Source: Myxococcus sp. RHSTA-1-4 (GTDB lineage Bacteria > Myxococcota > Myxococcia > Myxococcales > Myxococcaceae). Taken from it: DNA of 64,000 nt. Where the stretch lies: contig NZ_JAIQDG010000031.1 in the NCBI RefSeq assembly GCF_020037125.1, positions 62,001 through 126,000 of the forward strand. Direction: 5' to 3'. The notes under the pieces are model-generated. The model saw nothing but the letters and a program-made list of their open reading frames with translations. It was not told the DNA's origin and made no database searches. The position numbers and the translations under genes are program-made. Shown one piece after another: positions 7,046-16,600 of this stretch (its first letter is position 1; each line of letters opens with the position of its first letter).

Positions 7046-8050
7046 TCAGCGCGCGAGTGCGTGAGCGACACGCACTCCGAGTCTCCGTCCGGCCCCTCCC
7101 CCACGGAGGGACACGGCCGCCGCGGCCACTCCTCCCGCGAGCAGCAGCCGGCGGAGCCACTGCTTGCCGGCCGCGCGGTAGCCCCCGGAGGTACCGGTGC
7201 CCTCGGCCATGGGGCGGAAGAGGCTGCCGGAGGTGGGACTCTGACGCACCTTCTCGAAGTGCTGGGCATGGGTGACGCCGCGCATGGTGCGCTCGAAGGT
7301 GCGCGGCATCAGGCCGTGCATGGCGGCGAAGCCGCGGGCGGCGGGGCCGACGATGACCTCAGGCCTGGGCTCCCGGAGGACGCGGAGGATGGCCCGGGCG
7401 ACGCGCTCCGGTGTGTAGATGGGCTCCACGGGGCGGACGCGCCAGCCGGTGTAGTTGGCGGTGTGCTGCCACAGCGGCGTGTCGATGGCGGCGGGGAGCA
7501 CGGTGCACACGTCGATGCCGGTGTTGAGCAGCTCCTGGCGGACGGAGGAGGAGAAGCCGCGCACCGCGTGCTTGGAGGCGACGTAGGCGCTGACGCAGGG
7601 CGCGGCGACGGCGCCGAAGGTGGAGGAGACGTTGACGAGGGTGCCTTGGCCCTGGCGGCGGAACTGCGTCACCGCGACGCGCGTGCCGGTGACGGTGCCG
7701 AAGAAGTTGGTCTCCATGAGCTGGCGGAAGGCGTCGTCGGGCGTCTCTTCCAGGCTGCCCATGAGGTAGACGCCGGCGTTGTTGATCCACGCGTCGAAGT
7801 GGCCGAAGGCGCGGAGGGCCTCGGCGGAGAGGTGGCGCACGGCGGCGGGGTCGGAGACGTCGGTGGGGACGACGAGGGCGCGCACGCCGTGGGACTCGCA
7901 CTCGCGGGCCAGGTCATCCAGCGGCTCCTCGCGGCGGGCGGCGAGCACCACGTGGGCGCCCTTCTTCGCCAGGGCGAGCGCCGTGGCGCGGCCGATGCCG
8001 CTCGACGCCCCGGTGATGACGACGACCTGGTTCTTCCATGCACGCTTCAT
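7046..8050 (-). CDS. Short-chain dehydrogenase/reductase with C-terminal extension
   Basis: 334 residues. The classical SDR core is complete: TGASSGIG (13-20) for NAD(P) binding, NNAG near residue 95, a catalytic Ser in VNVSSTFG and YVASK for the Tyr/Lys pair. Basic residues after the glycine motif (AARRE) suggest NADP(H). After the core, about 75 residues include a short hydrophobic stretch (LRRLLLAGGVAAAAVSL), a possible membrane anchor, as seen in other SDRs of this subgroup. ATG 8050 follows a GGGGGACCC ribosome binding site. The gene lies just upstream of the lipid kinase, so both may act on lipids, but the substrate is unknown. Confidence 0.88.
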   Translation of the reverse strand: MKRAWKNQVVVITGASSGIGRATALALAKKGAHVVLAARREEPLDDLARECESHGVRALVVPTDVSDPAAVRHLSAEALRAFGHFDAWINNAGVYLMGSLEETPDDAFRQLMETNFFGTVTGTRVAVTQFRRQGQGTLVNVSSTFGAVAAPCVSAYVASKHAVRGFSSSVRQELLNTGIDVCTVLPAAIDTPLWQHTANYTGWRVRPVEPIYTPERVARAILRVLREPRPEVIVGPAARGFAAMHGLMPRTFERTMRGVTHAQHFEKVRQSPTSGSLFRPMAEGTGTSGGYRAAGKQWLRRLLLAGGVAAAAVSLRGGGAGRRLGVRVAHALAR

Positions 8051-8438
8051 GGGTCCCCCTGTGAGCCCAACCCCTCGCCAAGATGGGGATGGCACGCTGC
8101 GACGCACCCGGCCATCGCAAGCTCCCCGGGAGGGCAGGCGGCGGAGCGGCCCTATCAAGGATGCGGGGAGGTTCCTGAACGGGACGGGGGTCCAGGGCCT
8201 GGACGGGGATGATCCACGGCTCCGTGGGCCGGGTAACGGGAGCCCCGTGTCCGAGGGCGTCAGGTATGGGTAGGTAAGGACCTGGAAGGACTGGGGTTTT
8301 CCTGGGGAGGCGGGTGGTTTGAAGGTAGGCGGGCAGGCTTGGTATGTGCGGCCGTCTGTCGGGTGGCCGACGGAACGCCCCCTGCAACCGGCTCGGGTGA
8401 AACAGACGCTCGCCGATACCACGCCGAGGACGAACGAG
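8051..8438. other. Divergent intergenic region between the SDR and PEGA genes
   Basis: No convincing gene. It must hold the promoters for both divergent genes. One candidate for the PEGA gene is TTGAAG (8319-8324) - 18 nt - TATGTG (8343-8348), about 90 nt before its start. A T-rich patch (GGGGTTTTCC) near 8294 stands out from the GC-rich background. Confidence 0.35.
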
Positions 8439-9944
8439 ATGCGAATCACACTCACGATTGCAGCGTGCCTGATTCCGGCGCTGGCATACGCGGCCCCGCG
8501 CCGCATGGTCGTGGCCAGCGGCGACTGCAAGGACGCGGAGCTGGGCAGCCAGGCCAAGGCGTTCCTGGACACCCTCGCGTCCCGCCCCGAGCAGGACACC
8601 CTGAGCGCCACCGCGTTCAGCGAGCGGCTCTTCCCGCAGTCCTCCCGGAGCTACGAGGACCTCCAGCGCCAGCTCGAGACCGCCCTGGACCACTTCTACG
8701 AGGGTCGCAACGCGAGGGCCGCCCAGGCCGCCGACGAGGCCCTCCAGCAAATCAACCGCCTCCCCGTGGGTGAAACGCGCTGGAAGCTCTACGTGGAGGC
8801 CCAGCTCCTCCACGGCCTGAACTACCGCACCATGGGCAAGCAGAAGGAGAGCGACACCGCGTTCCGCAACGTGCTGCGCCTCCAGCAGGACTACGAGCTC
8901 GACCCGGACCAGTTCGCCCCTTCCGTCCGGCAGTCCTTCGACAAGCTGCGCCGCGAGCTGGCCCGGGCGCGCAAGGTGAAGCTGTCCGTGAGGTCCACGC
9001 TGCCCTCGTCGGACGTGTACCTCGACGGGCTCAAGGTGGGGCAGACGCCACTGACGCTCGACGTGCCCGCCGGCACCTACGAGCTCACCCTCGTGAAGGG
9101 CACCACCACCAGCTTCCCGCGCCAGGTGCAGGTCCAGGGCGCTGACACACCCCTGCTCGTCGACGTGGCCTACGAGGGCTCCGTGTCCGCCAGTCCCTTC
9201 CCGTGCCTCGCGTCCGCCGACGGCAACGATGAGCGCGCGCTCAGCCATGCCGTCCGGCTGGGCGGCACGCTGGGTGTGGAGGAGGTCATCGTCGTCCGCC
9301 TGGAGCGCCCCAGCAGCGGACCGAAGTGGTTCGCCGCCACCGTACTCAACGTCGAGGGTGGGCAGAAGCTGCGCGAGGGTGGCTTCAAGACGCAGGGGCT
9401 CGACGCTCCGGCCGAGGCCCTCTCCGCCCTGGTGGACTTCGTCACCACCGGCCGCTCCCCATCCAACCTCGTGGTGATGAACGCCAATGGCAAGGCCCCC
9501 TGGGAACAGCCGAACAGCTCCCATCCGGGCGGGCTGGACGTCACCGCGCCCGACCGCCTCTCGGAGGGCGTGACGGGCTCGGTGGATTCCCGCCCCACCT
9601 CGGGTATGCGCAAGGCGTCCTACGTGGCGCTCGGAGCGGGCGTGGCCGCGCTGGGCGGCGCGGGCGTCGTGCGGATGCTGGCCCAGAAGGACCTGAACGC
9701 CCTGGAGAAGCGGCTCGAAAACGGCCGCATCCTGTCCACCGACAAGGAGGCCCTGGAAATTCGGAACTCACTGGCCCAGAAGGGCAATGTCCTCACGGGG
9801 CTGCTCGTCGGAGGAGGCGTCGCCATCACCACGGGCGCCGTGCTCTACCTGCTGTCCCCCTCCTCGGCCCCTCCGCCCCCTGTCTCGGTGGGCGTCGCGG
9901 CGGATGGAGAGGGCGCGTCCGCCACCCTGTCCGGCTCTTTCTGA
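8439..9944 (+). CDS. Secreted PEGA-domain protein with two C-terminal membrane segments
   Basis: 501 residues. A signal peptide (MRITLTIAACLIPALAYAAP) precedes a helical region of about 150 residues that looks like TPR-type repeats (ETALDHFYEGRNARAAQAADEA). A PEGA domain follows at about 180-225, with SDVYLDGLKVGQTPLTLDVPAG as hallmark (given in part). A domain of unknown type with EEVIVVRLERP comes next. Two hydrophobic segments near the end (YVALGAGVAALGGAGV and VLTGLLVGGGVAITTGAVLY) flank a charged loop. PEGA domains are usually found at the cell surface with kinases or proteases. ATG 8439 is chosen because the signal peptide starts there. The function is unknown; the overall design is common in Myxococcaceae. 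Confidence 0.82.
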   Translation: MRITLTIAACLIPALAYAAPRRMVVASGDCKDAELGSQAKAFLDTLASRPEQDTLSATAFSERLFPQSSRSYEDLQRQLETALDHFYEGRNARAAQAADEALQQINRLPVGETRWKLYVEAQLLHGLNYRTMGKQKESDTAFRNVLRLQQDYELDPDQFAPSVRQSFDKLRRELARARKVKLSVRSTLPSSDVYLDGLKVGQTPLTLDVPAGTYELTLVKGTTTSFPRQVQVQGADTPLLVDVAYEGSVSASPFPCLASADGNDERALSHAVRLGGTLGVEEVIVVRLERPSSGPKWFAATVLNVEGGQKLREGGFKTQGLDAPAEALSALVDFVTTGRSPSNLVVMNANGKAPWEQPNSSHPGGLDVTAPDRLSEGVTGSVDSRPTSGMRKASYVALGAGVAALGGAGVVRMLAQKDLNALEKRLENGRILSTDKEALEIRNSLAQKGNVLTGLLVGGGVAITTGAVLYLLSPSSAPPPPVSVGVAADGEGASATLSGSF

Positions 9945-9994
9945 GCCCCTCCCGGAGGGCACCTCATCCCGGTCCGGGCGCGTAGAGTGCGCCC

Positions 9995-11413
9995 ATGATG
10001 CGTGCCCTTCTCCTCCTGCTGCTGGCCACGAGCGCCTCCGCCGCGGCCCCTCGCACCTTCCGCGTCGACTACTTCCATACCGGCAACGCCACGGAGGAGC
10101 GCTTCAGTCTCGACCGGGTGGTCATCGAGCCGCTCCCCTGGCCCGGCCATCCCGCGCGCGCCATCGACGAGACGAACCTCGGCAAGTACCTCTTCGAGGT
10201 GAAGGAGCGCGCCACCAACCGGCTCCTGTTCTCGCGCGGGTTCGCTTCCATCTACGGCGAGTGGGAAATCACGACCGAGGCGCGGAGCATGAACCGCACC
10301 TTCCACGAGTCGCTGCGCTTCCCCGCCCCGGAGCGGCCCGTCCAGGTGCTCCTCAAGAAGCGCGACGCGCAGAATGCCTTCCGTGAGGTGTGGTCGGTGG
10401 TGGTGGACCCGAAGGGCATGTTCGTGGACCCGTCCTCTCCCCCCGCGCCCGGCCCGCTGCTGAAGCTGCTGGAGAACGGACCGCCGGAGCAGAAGGTGGA
10501 CCTGCTCATCCTCGGCGACGGCTACACCGAGGCCGAGCGCCCCGAGTTCGAGAAGGATGCCCGCCGCATGGTGGACATCCTCTTCACCTTCTCTCCCTTC
10601 AAGGAGCGCAAGGCGGACTTCAACGTGTGGGGCCTGATGCCCGCCGCCGCGCAGTCCGGCATCTCCCGGCCGTCCACCGGCCTCCACCGGCGCTCGCCCC
10701 TCGGCGCCACCTATGACGCCTTCGGCAGCGAGCGCTACATCCTCACCTTCGACAACAAGGCCTTCCGGGAGACGGCCGCCTTCGCCCCCTACGAGTTCGT
10801 GGAAATCCTGGCCAACGGCAACACCTACGGAGGGGGAGGCATCTTCGGCCTCTACGGCACGGTGGCCTCCGACAGCCTGTGGGCGCCGTACGTCTTCGTC
10901 CACGAGTTCGGCCACCACTTCGCCGGACTGGCCGACGAGTACTACACCTCCGAGTCCGTCTACGCGCCCGCCGCGGACCGGCTGGAGCCCTGGGAGAAGA
11001 ACGTCACCGCGCTCCATGACTCGGAGCAGGTGAAATGGAAGCACCTGGTGTCACCGGGAACGCCCCTCCCCACGCCGTGGAACAAGGAGGGGTACGAGAA
11101 CCACGCCAACGACGTGCAGAAGCGCCGGCGCCAGATTCGCGCCCAGCGCAAGCCGGAGTCGGACATGGACGCCCTCTTCGTGGCCCAGCGGGACTGGGAG
11201 GAGAAGTTCCTGTCCTCGCAGAAGTACTCGGGCCGGGTGGGCGCCTTCGAGGGGGCCATGTACGAGTCACGTGGGTACTACCGGCCCCAGCTCGACTGCG
11301 TGATGTTCACCCGGGATAGGGTGCCGTTCTGCGCGGTGTGTCAGAGCGCCATCTCGGAGGTCATCGACCTGTACGCGGGGCCGCCGGCCCGGGCCCCTCG
11401 GGCCAGCCCCTGA
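9995..11413 (+). CDS. Secreted zinc metallopeptidase, M64 (IgA peptidase) family
   Basis: 472 residues, with signal peptide MMRALLLLLLATSASAAAP. An N-terminal beta domain (about 20-150) is followed by the catalytic domain beginning VDLLILGDGYTEAE, typical of M64 peptidases. The zinc site is HEFGHHFAGLADEYY (near 305), that is HExxH with the following L-x-DEY. Downstream Cys-containing segments (DCVMFTRD, FCAVCQSAI) match the family C-terminus. The product is exported and probably digests proteins outside the cell, as fits a predator. It lies 50 nt after the PEGA gene on the same strand, so read-through is possible. ATG 9995 is used; an ATG one codon later is equivalent. Confidence 0.9.
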   Translation: MMRALLLLLLATSASAAAPRTFRVDYFHTGNATEERFSLDRVVIEPLPWPGHPARAIDETNLGKYLFEVKERATNRLLFSRGFASIYGEWEITTEARSMNRTFHESLRFPAPERPVQVLLKKRDAQNAFREVWSVVVDPKGMFVDPSSPPAPGPLLKLLENGPPEQKVDLLILGDGYTEAERPEFEKDARRMVDILFTFSPFKERKADFNVWGLMPAAAQSGISRPSTGLHRRSPLGATYDAFGSERYILTFDNKAFRETAAFAPYEFVEILANGNTYGGGGIFGLYGTVASDSLWAPYVFVHEFGHHFAGLADEYYTSESVYAPAADRLEPWEKNVTALHDSEQVKWKHLVSPGTPLPTPWNKEGYENHANDVQKRRRQIRAQRKPESDMDALFVAQRDWEEKFLSSQKYSGRVGAFEGAMYESRGYYRPQLDCVMFTRDRVPFCAVCQSAISEVIDLYAGPPARAPRASP

Positions 11414-11533
11414 ACACCTGCCAATTCCGGTCAGACCTGCGTGAAATGCCTGTGACCTGGAGGGCGCCCAATGGACCCTCTCCGGGTTCAGGTGTAAGGG
11501 GAGCCAGTACCTGTATCCCATGGAGGGGAACAC

Positions 11534-13462
11534 ATGCTGAGACGGAATTGGCTTCCGGCTCTCCTGACCGCCGTGCTCGTCACGGTGGGCACGGGCTGTG
11601 GCGACGAGTGCGTCGATGCGTTCGACTGTCGCAACGACAATGGTCAGCCGGACCCGGGCAAGGAGTGGACCTGCAACGACGGCACGTGCGAGCAGCGGGA
11701 CATCACCCAGCCTCCGCCGCCTGACGCGGGCACGGATGCGGGCACGGATGCGGGCACCCTCTGCACCGACACCGCCGAGGGCAGCGGCCAGGACGACGGC
11801 TGCACGGCCGAGGCGCCCATCTGCAATGAGGGGACGGCTTGCGTCCAGTGCGTCACCAACGCGCACTGCTCGCTGACCCAGGTGTGCAGCGACACGAACA
11901 CCTGCGTGGACTCGAGCGTCACCACGGCTCCGGCGGACACCAGCGCGCAGCTTCAGGCGGTCGTGGACGCGACCGACGGCGCGCTGGCCCCCGCGCTCTC
12001 CATCACCGGCGCGTTCGTCACCGCGCGCAAGCCCGCGGTCGAGGGCAGCAGCGAGCCGGCGGGCTTCTTCCTCCAGGCGGAGCCCAACGGGCCCGCGCTG
12101 TTCGTGTCCGACGCCACCGCCCTGGGCCAGGTGGCCGTCGGTGACCGCGTCAGCCTCTCCGTGACGGAGAAGGCGACCACCACCGGCGTGAGGATTGCCC
12201 AGAGCGTCTCGGACGTGACGGTCATCAGCCAGGGCCACCCCGTGCAGAACCTCGACACGGCGACGCCCGCGGGCCTGAAGGTCGACCGCTCCAGCGCGAG
12301 CGACCTGGAGGCGGCGGATACCTACGAGAGCGAGCTCATCATGCTCAGCGGCGCCATCGCCGGCTCGTCCTCGGGCGCGGGCACCGGGTTCCTCGGGTTC
12401 CCCATCACCACCGCCGGAGAGACCGAGGCGGTCTCGGGAATCCGGCTCCGTCTGCCGCTCGCGCTCGTGTCGGAGCTCGGGGTCGAGGACACCTGCCAGT
12501 TCACGCTGAACGCGGGCCCGGTGTGGCGCTTCAACACGACGTCCCAGCCGTCGGCCTTCGAGGCCAGCCAGCTGACCCTGAGCAACTGCCCCGCCCCCAA
12601 GCTGTCCAGCGCGACCGCCTCGAGCGCCACCCAGGTGGTGGTCGTCTTCAGCCGCCCGCTCGACGCCGGCTCGGTCCAGGCCGCCGACTTCTCCATCCCG
12701 GACCTGCAGGTGGACAGCGTGACGGTCGACGGAAACAGGGTGACCCTGACCACGGCCGCGCAGACCTCCGGACAGGCCTATGAGCTGACCGTGACGGGAG
12801 TCACGGACCGGCTGGGCAAGGACATCGACACGACGGCCAACACCGCCCAGTTCAGCGGCTTCATTCCTCCGTCGCTCATCATCAACGAGGTCGACTACGA
12901 CAACCAGGGGACGGACAACGCGGAGTTCGTCGAGATCTACAACGTCGGAACCGAGGCCGTCACGCTGAGCGACGTGCGCCTGCTGTTCGTCAACGGTGCG
13001 GGCACCGCGACGTCGACCCCGTACACCACCATCGCGCTGGACTCCGTGGTGGATGCCGATGGCAATGCCGTGACCAGCCTGGCCCCGGGCGGCTACCTCG
13101 TGGTGGGCGCCACCTCCGTGCTGGGCACGCTGCCCGCGACCGCGCTGCGGCAGACCATCACCCCCGCCACCAACGCCATCCAGAACGGCCCCGACGGCAT
13201 CGGCCTCCTGAACTTCACGACGGGCCGGCTGCTGGACTCCGTGTTCTACGGCACGGGTGGCAACTCGGCCTTCACCGTTCCCACGAGCGGCGGCGACGCC
13301 TCCCTGAACTTCGCCGAGGGCAACCGTGCCCCGACGGACAGCGGTGCGGCCAGCTCGTCCATCCAGCGCCTCCCGAACGGCACGGACACGAACAACAACG
13401 GCGCGGACTTCATGCTGAACGCCACCGCCACCTCGCCGGGTGCCGCGAACACCGCGCCGTAA
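11534..13462 (+). CDS. Lipoprotein-like surface protein with Cys-rich N-terminus and lamin-tail domain
   Basis: 642 residues. The export signal MLRRNWLPALLTAVLVTVGTGC ends in Cys, but the lipobox (GTGC) is weak. The following 110 residues are rich in Cys and contain a DAGTDAG linker, the myxobacterial pattern of EGF-like 'CNEGTACVQC' modules. The middle region has beta-sandwich features, including a segment (VVVFSRPLDAGSVQAADFSI) resembling Ig-like SbsA domains, and the C-terminal 180 residues start PSLIINEVDYDNQG, a lamin-tail (LTD) domain. The protein is presumably displayed on the outer surface; its role is unknown. ATG 11534 has a strong GGAGGGGAACAC site. A strong terminator follows at 13497. 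Confidence 0.82.
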   Translation: MLRRNWLPALLTAVLVTVGTGCGDECVDAFDCRNDNGQPDPGKEWTCNDGTCEQRDITQPPPPDAGTDAGTDAGTLCTDTAEGSGQDDGCTAEAPICNEGTACVQCVTNAHCSLTQVCSDTNTCVDSSVTTAPADTSAQLQAVVDATDGALAPALSITGAFVTARKPAVEGSSEPAGFFLQAEPNGPALFVSDATALGQVAVGDRVSLSVTEKATTTGVRIAQSVSDVTVISQGHPVQNLDTATPAGLKVDRSSASDLEAADTYESELIMLSGAIAGSSSGAGTGFLGFPITTAGETEAVSGIRLRLPLALVSELGVEDTCQFTLNAGPVWRFNTTSQPSAFEASQLTLSNCPAPKLSSATASSATQVVVVFSRPLDAGSVQAADFSIPDLQVDSVTVDGNRVTLTTAAQTSGQAYELTVTGVTDRLGKDIDTTANTAQFSGFIPPSLIINEVDYDNQGTDNAEFVEIYNVGTEAVTLSDVRLLFVNGAGTATSTPYTTIALDSVVDADGNAVTSLAPGGYLVVGATSVLGTLPATALRQTITPATNAIQNGPDGIGLLNFTTGRLLDSVFYGTGGNSAFTVPTSGGDASLNFAEGNRAPTDSGAASSSIQRLPNGTDTNNNGADFMLNATATSPGAANTAP

Positions 13463-13496
13463 CGGACGTTCTCGACTCCCACGCGTGAAACACCTC

Positions 13497-13533
13497 GGGC
13501 CGCGGCTCCTCACAGGGCCGCGGCCCTTCTTCT
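13497..13533 (+). terminator. Rho-independent terminator after the lamin-tail lipoprotein
   Basis: GGGCCGCGG (13497-13505) and CCGCGGCCC (13518-13526) form a perfect 9-bp stem around a 12-nt loop, followed by TTCTTCTTTCC. It lies 35 nt after the stop codon. Confidence 0.85.
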
Positions 13534-13636
13534 TTCCTGAATGGGTACATCAGGACCCATGCGCCTGGCTCACAGGACGGCAATACAGTTGTGGCCCCAG
13601 TTTTCCGTTGGCCTGCACCGCCGGGCCGGAGTCTTC

Positions 13637-16600
13637 ATGCAGCTCCCGCGCGTCCCGTCCCTGCTCCTCGCCCTCCTCCTGACCGCGTGCTCCGGTTCCG
13701 GCCCCGGCAATCCGACAGACGGTGGCTCGGGCTCCAACGACGGGGGTGGCACTTCCGTCACCCTCGCCACCGAGGAGCTCCCCGCCGCCACCGTCGCCCA
13801 GCCCTACAGCGCCACCCTCGTGGCCTCCGGTGGCTCACCCGCGTACTCCTGGCACCTCATCGAGGGCTCCCTCCCCGCGGGCCTGACGCTCTCCGCCTCG
13901 GGCGAAATCTCCGGGACTCCCTCCACCGCGGGCTCCGTCACCTTCACCCTCGAAGTCCGCGACTCGGCTGGCCACACGGCTCGCAGGGTGCTCGGCATCG
14001 AGGTCCGCGGCCCCGGCTTCGCGGTCGCCACCCCGGCGCTTCCGGATGCGTACCTCGGCAGCGACTACAGCGCCCCGCTCGCCGTCTCCGGCGGCACGGC
14101 CCCGTACACCTGGGTCCTCGCTGGCGGCGCGCTCCCCTCGGGCGTGCGGCTCGCCGTGAATGGCCGCATCTCCGGCACGCCCGTGGCCCCCGGCATCTTC
14201 TCCTTCACCCTTGGCGTCCAGGACGCTTCCGGCCTCTCCGCGCAACGCGACTTCACGCTCTCCGTCTTCGCGCCGCCCTCTCTCTCCGACACCCCGCTCG
14301 CCCTCGCCGTCGTCGGAGCGCCCTACTCGGCCTCTCTGAACGCCACCGGCGGCCGGGGCCCGCTCTCCCTCCGCGTCAGCGCGGGCTCGCTACCCGCGGG
14401 GCTCCGCCTGGAGGGCAGCTCCATCCTCGGCACCCCCACCGCCGCGGGCACCGCGTCCTTCACACTCCAGGTCCAGGACCTCAACGGCCGCTCCGCCTCC
14501 GCCTCCTTCCAGCTCACCGTCCGCAACGGCCTCACCGTCACCTCCACCACCCTGCCGGACGCGTACACCGATGCCGCCTACGGCCACGGCCTCTCCGCCG
14601 CGGGCGGGAAACCTCCGTACACGTGGGCGCTCACCGCGGGCACCCTGCCCGCCGGACTCCAGCTCCTCGACTCGGGCGCACTCGACGGCACCTCGTCCGC
14701 CCCCGGCACCTCCTCCTTCACCGTCCGCGCCACCGATGCCGAGGGCGGCACCGACACCCGCGAGGTGTCCCTCACCACGTACACACCTCCCACGCTCGCC
14801 GCCGTTGCCGCCCAGAGCGCCTACGTCAATGACAGCATCGCGCTTCCCTTCTCCGCGTCCGGTGGCAAGGCGCCCTATCTCTTCAGCACCTCGGGCGTGC
14901 TCCCACAGGGACTGACGCTCGCGGCGGAGGGACTCCTTCACGGCAGACCCGGGCAGGCAGGCACGTTCACCTTCGACGTCACCGCTCGCGACGCCAACGG
15001 CCGCGCCGCCTCGCGCTCCATCTCCTTCACCGTCCACGCGCCCCCCGCCATCACCACCACCGCGCTCCCGGATGGGGACACGGGCAAGCCCTACAGCACC
15101 CGGCTCTCCGCCTCCGGCGGCCGTGGCGCCCTCTCCTGGACCCACGTCTCCGGCTCGCTGCCTTCGGGCCTGGCGCTCGCCTCGGACGGAACGGTGAGCG
15201 GGACGCCCTCGTCCGCGGGCTCCTCCACCTTCACCGCTCGCGTCACCGATGAGGGCGGCCGCACCGACAGCCGGACGTTGTCCCTCGCCGTCTACTCGCC
15301 GCCCACCGTCACCACCGCCTCACTTTCCGACGGGTACGTCGGCGAGTCCTATACCGCCAGCCTCACCGCCACCGGCGGGCGCGTGCCGTACTCCTGGTCC
15401 ATCGACTCCGGCGCCCTGCCTCAGGGCCTCTCCTTCACCGCGAGCAGCGGCACCATCTCCGGTGCACCCGGCGCCGCGGTCGCCCCCTCCGTCACCGTCC
15501 GCGTCACCGACAGCGGCGGGCGCACTTCCACGCGGACGCTCTCCCTCGCGGTGTACCGGCCGCCCTCCCTCTCGGGCCCGAGCCTCCAGCTCGACGGTTA
15601 TGTCAGCGAGGCCTTCAGCGTCACGTACTCCGTCACCGACGGAAAGCCGCCGTACACCTTCTTCACGCCCGGCACCCTGCCCGCGTGGCTGAGCCTCTCC
15701 AGCAGCGGCCAGCTCTCCGGCACGCCTCCCTCCGAGGGCTCCACCTCCGGGCAGGTCATCGTCTCGGACGCCAACGGACGCACCCACTCGCGAGCCTTCG
15801 CGCTCACCGTCCGTCCGCGTCCCATCATCACCTCCCTCCAGCTTCCCGAGACCCGGCTCGGGGAGAGCTACTCCACCTCGCTGCAGTCCTCGGGCGGCAA
15901 GGCCCCCATGAGCTGGAGCCTCACCTCGGGCTCGCTTCCCCCGGGGCTCTCACTCTCCTCGTCGGGCCTCATCAGCGGCACGAGCACCGGCGGCACCCGT
16001 TCCTTCACCGCTCGTGTCACCGACATCAACGGCCGTTTCGCTGAGCGACCCCTCACCCTGCCCGTCTACATCTCGCCCCGCGTGACGACGGCCTCGCTCC
16101 CCGACGGCGTCGTGGGCCAGTCCTACAGCGCCACGCTCACCGCCTCCGACGGCCGGGCCCCGTTGATGTGGAGCCACACCGGCTCACTCCCCGCCGGGCT
16201 GGAGCTGTCCACCTCGGGCGTCCTCTCCGGCACGCCCACGGCGGCGGGCACCGCGAGCTTCACCGTCTTCGTGCAGGACGCCGAGGGCATCGAGGACTCG
16301 CGCGCGCTGTCCCTCACGGTGCGCGCCGGGGGAATCCCTCTCACCGTGGGCCACTGGAACATCGAGTGGTTCGGCGCGCCCAACCAGGGGCCTCCGAGCT
16401 CCTCCTCCGACGGCGGCACCAGCGATGACCTGCAGATTGCCCATGCCAGCAACATCCTCGGCGACGCGGGCGTCAACCTGTGGGGACTCGTGGAGATGGT
16501 GGACAGCGAGGACTTCGCCACCCTCAAGGCCCAGCTCCCCGGCTACAGCGGCTTCCTCGCCAACGACGAGTCCTTCGTCCTCGGGGGCTCATCCTGGTAC

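Noticed and set aside
13760-16330. Regular direct repeats that could suggest a CRISPR or minisatellite
   Set aside because: The period is about 255 bp in frame and encodes Ig-like domains with strong divergence; it is protein repeat DNA, not an array.
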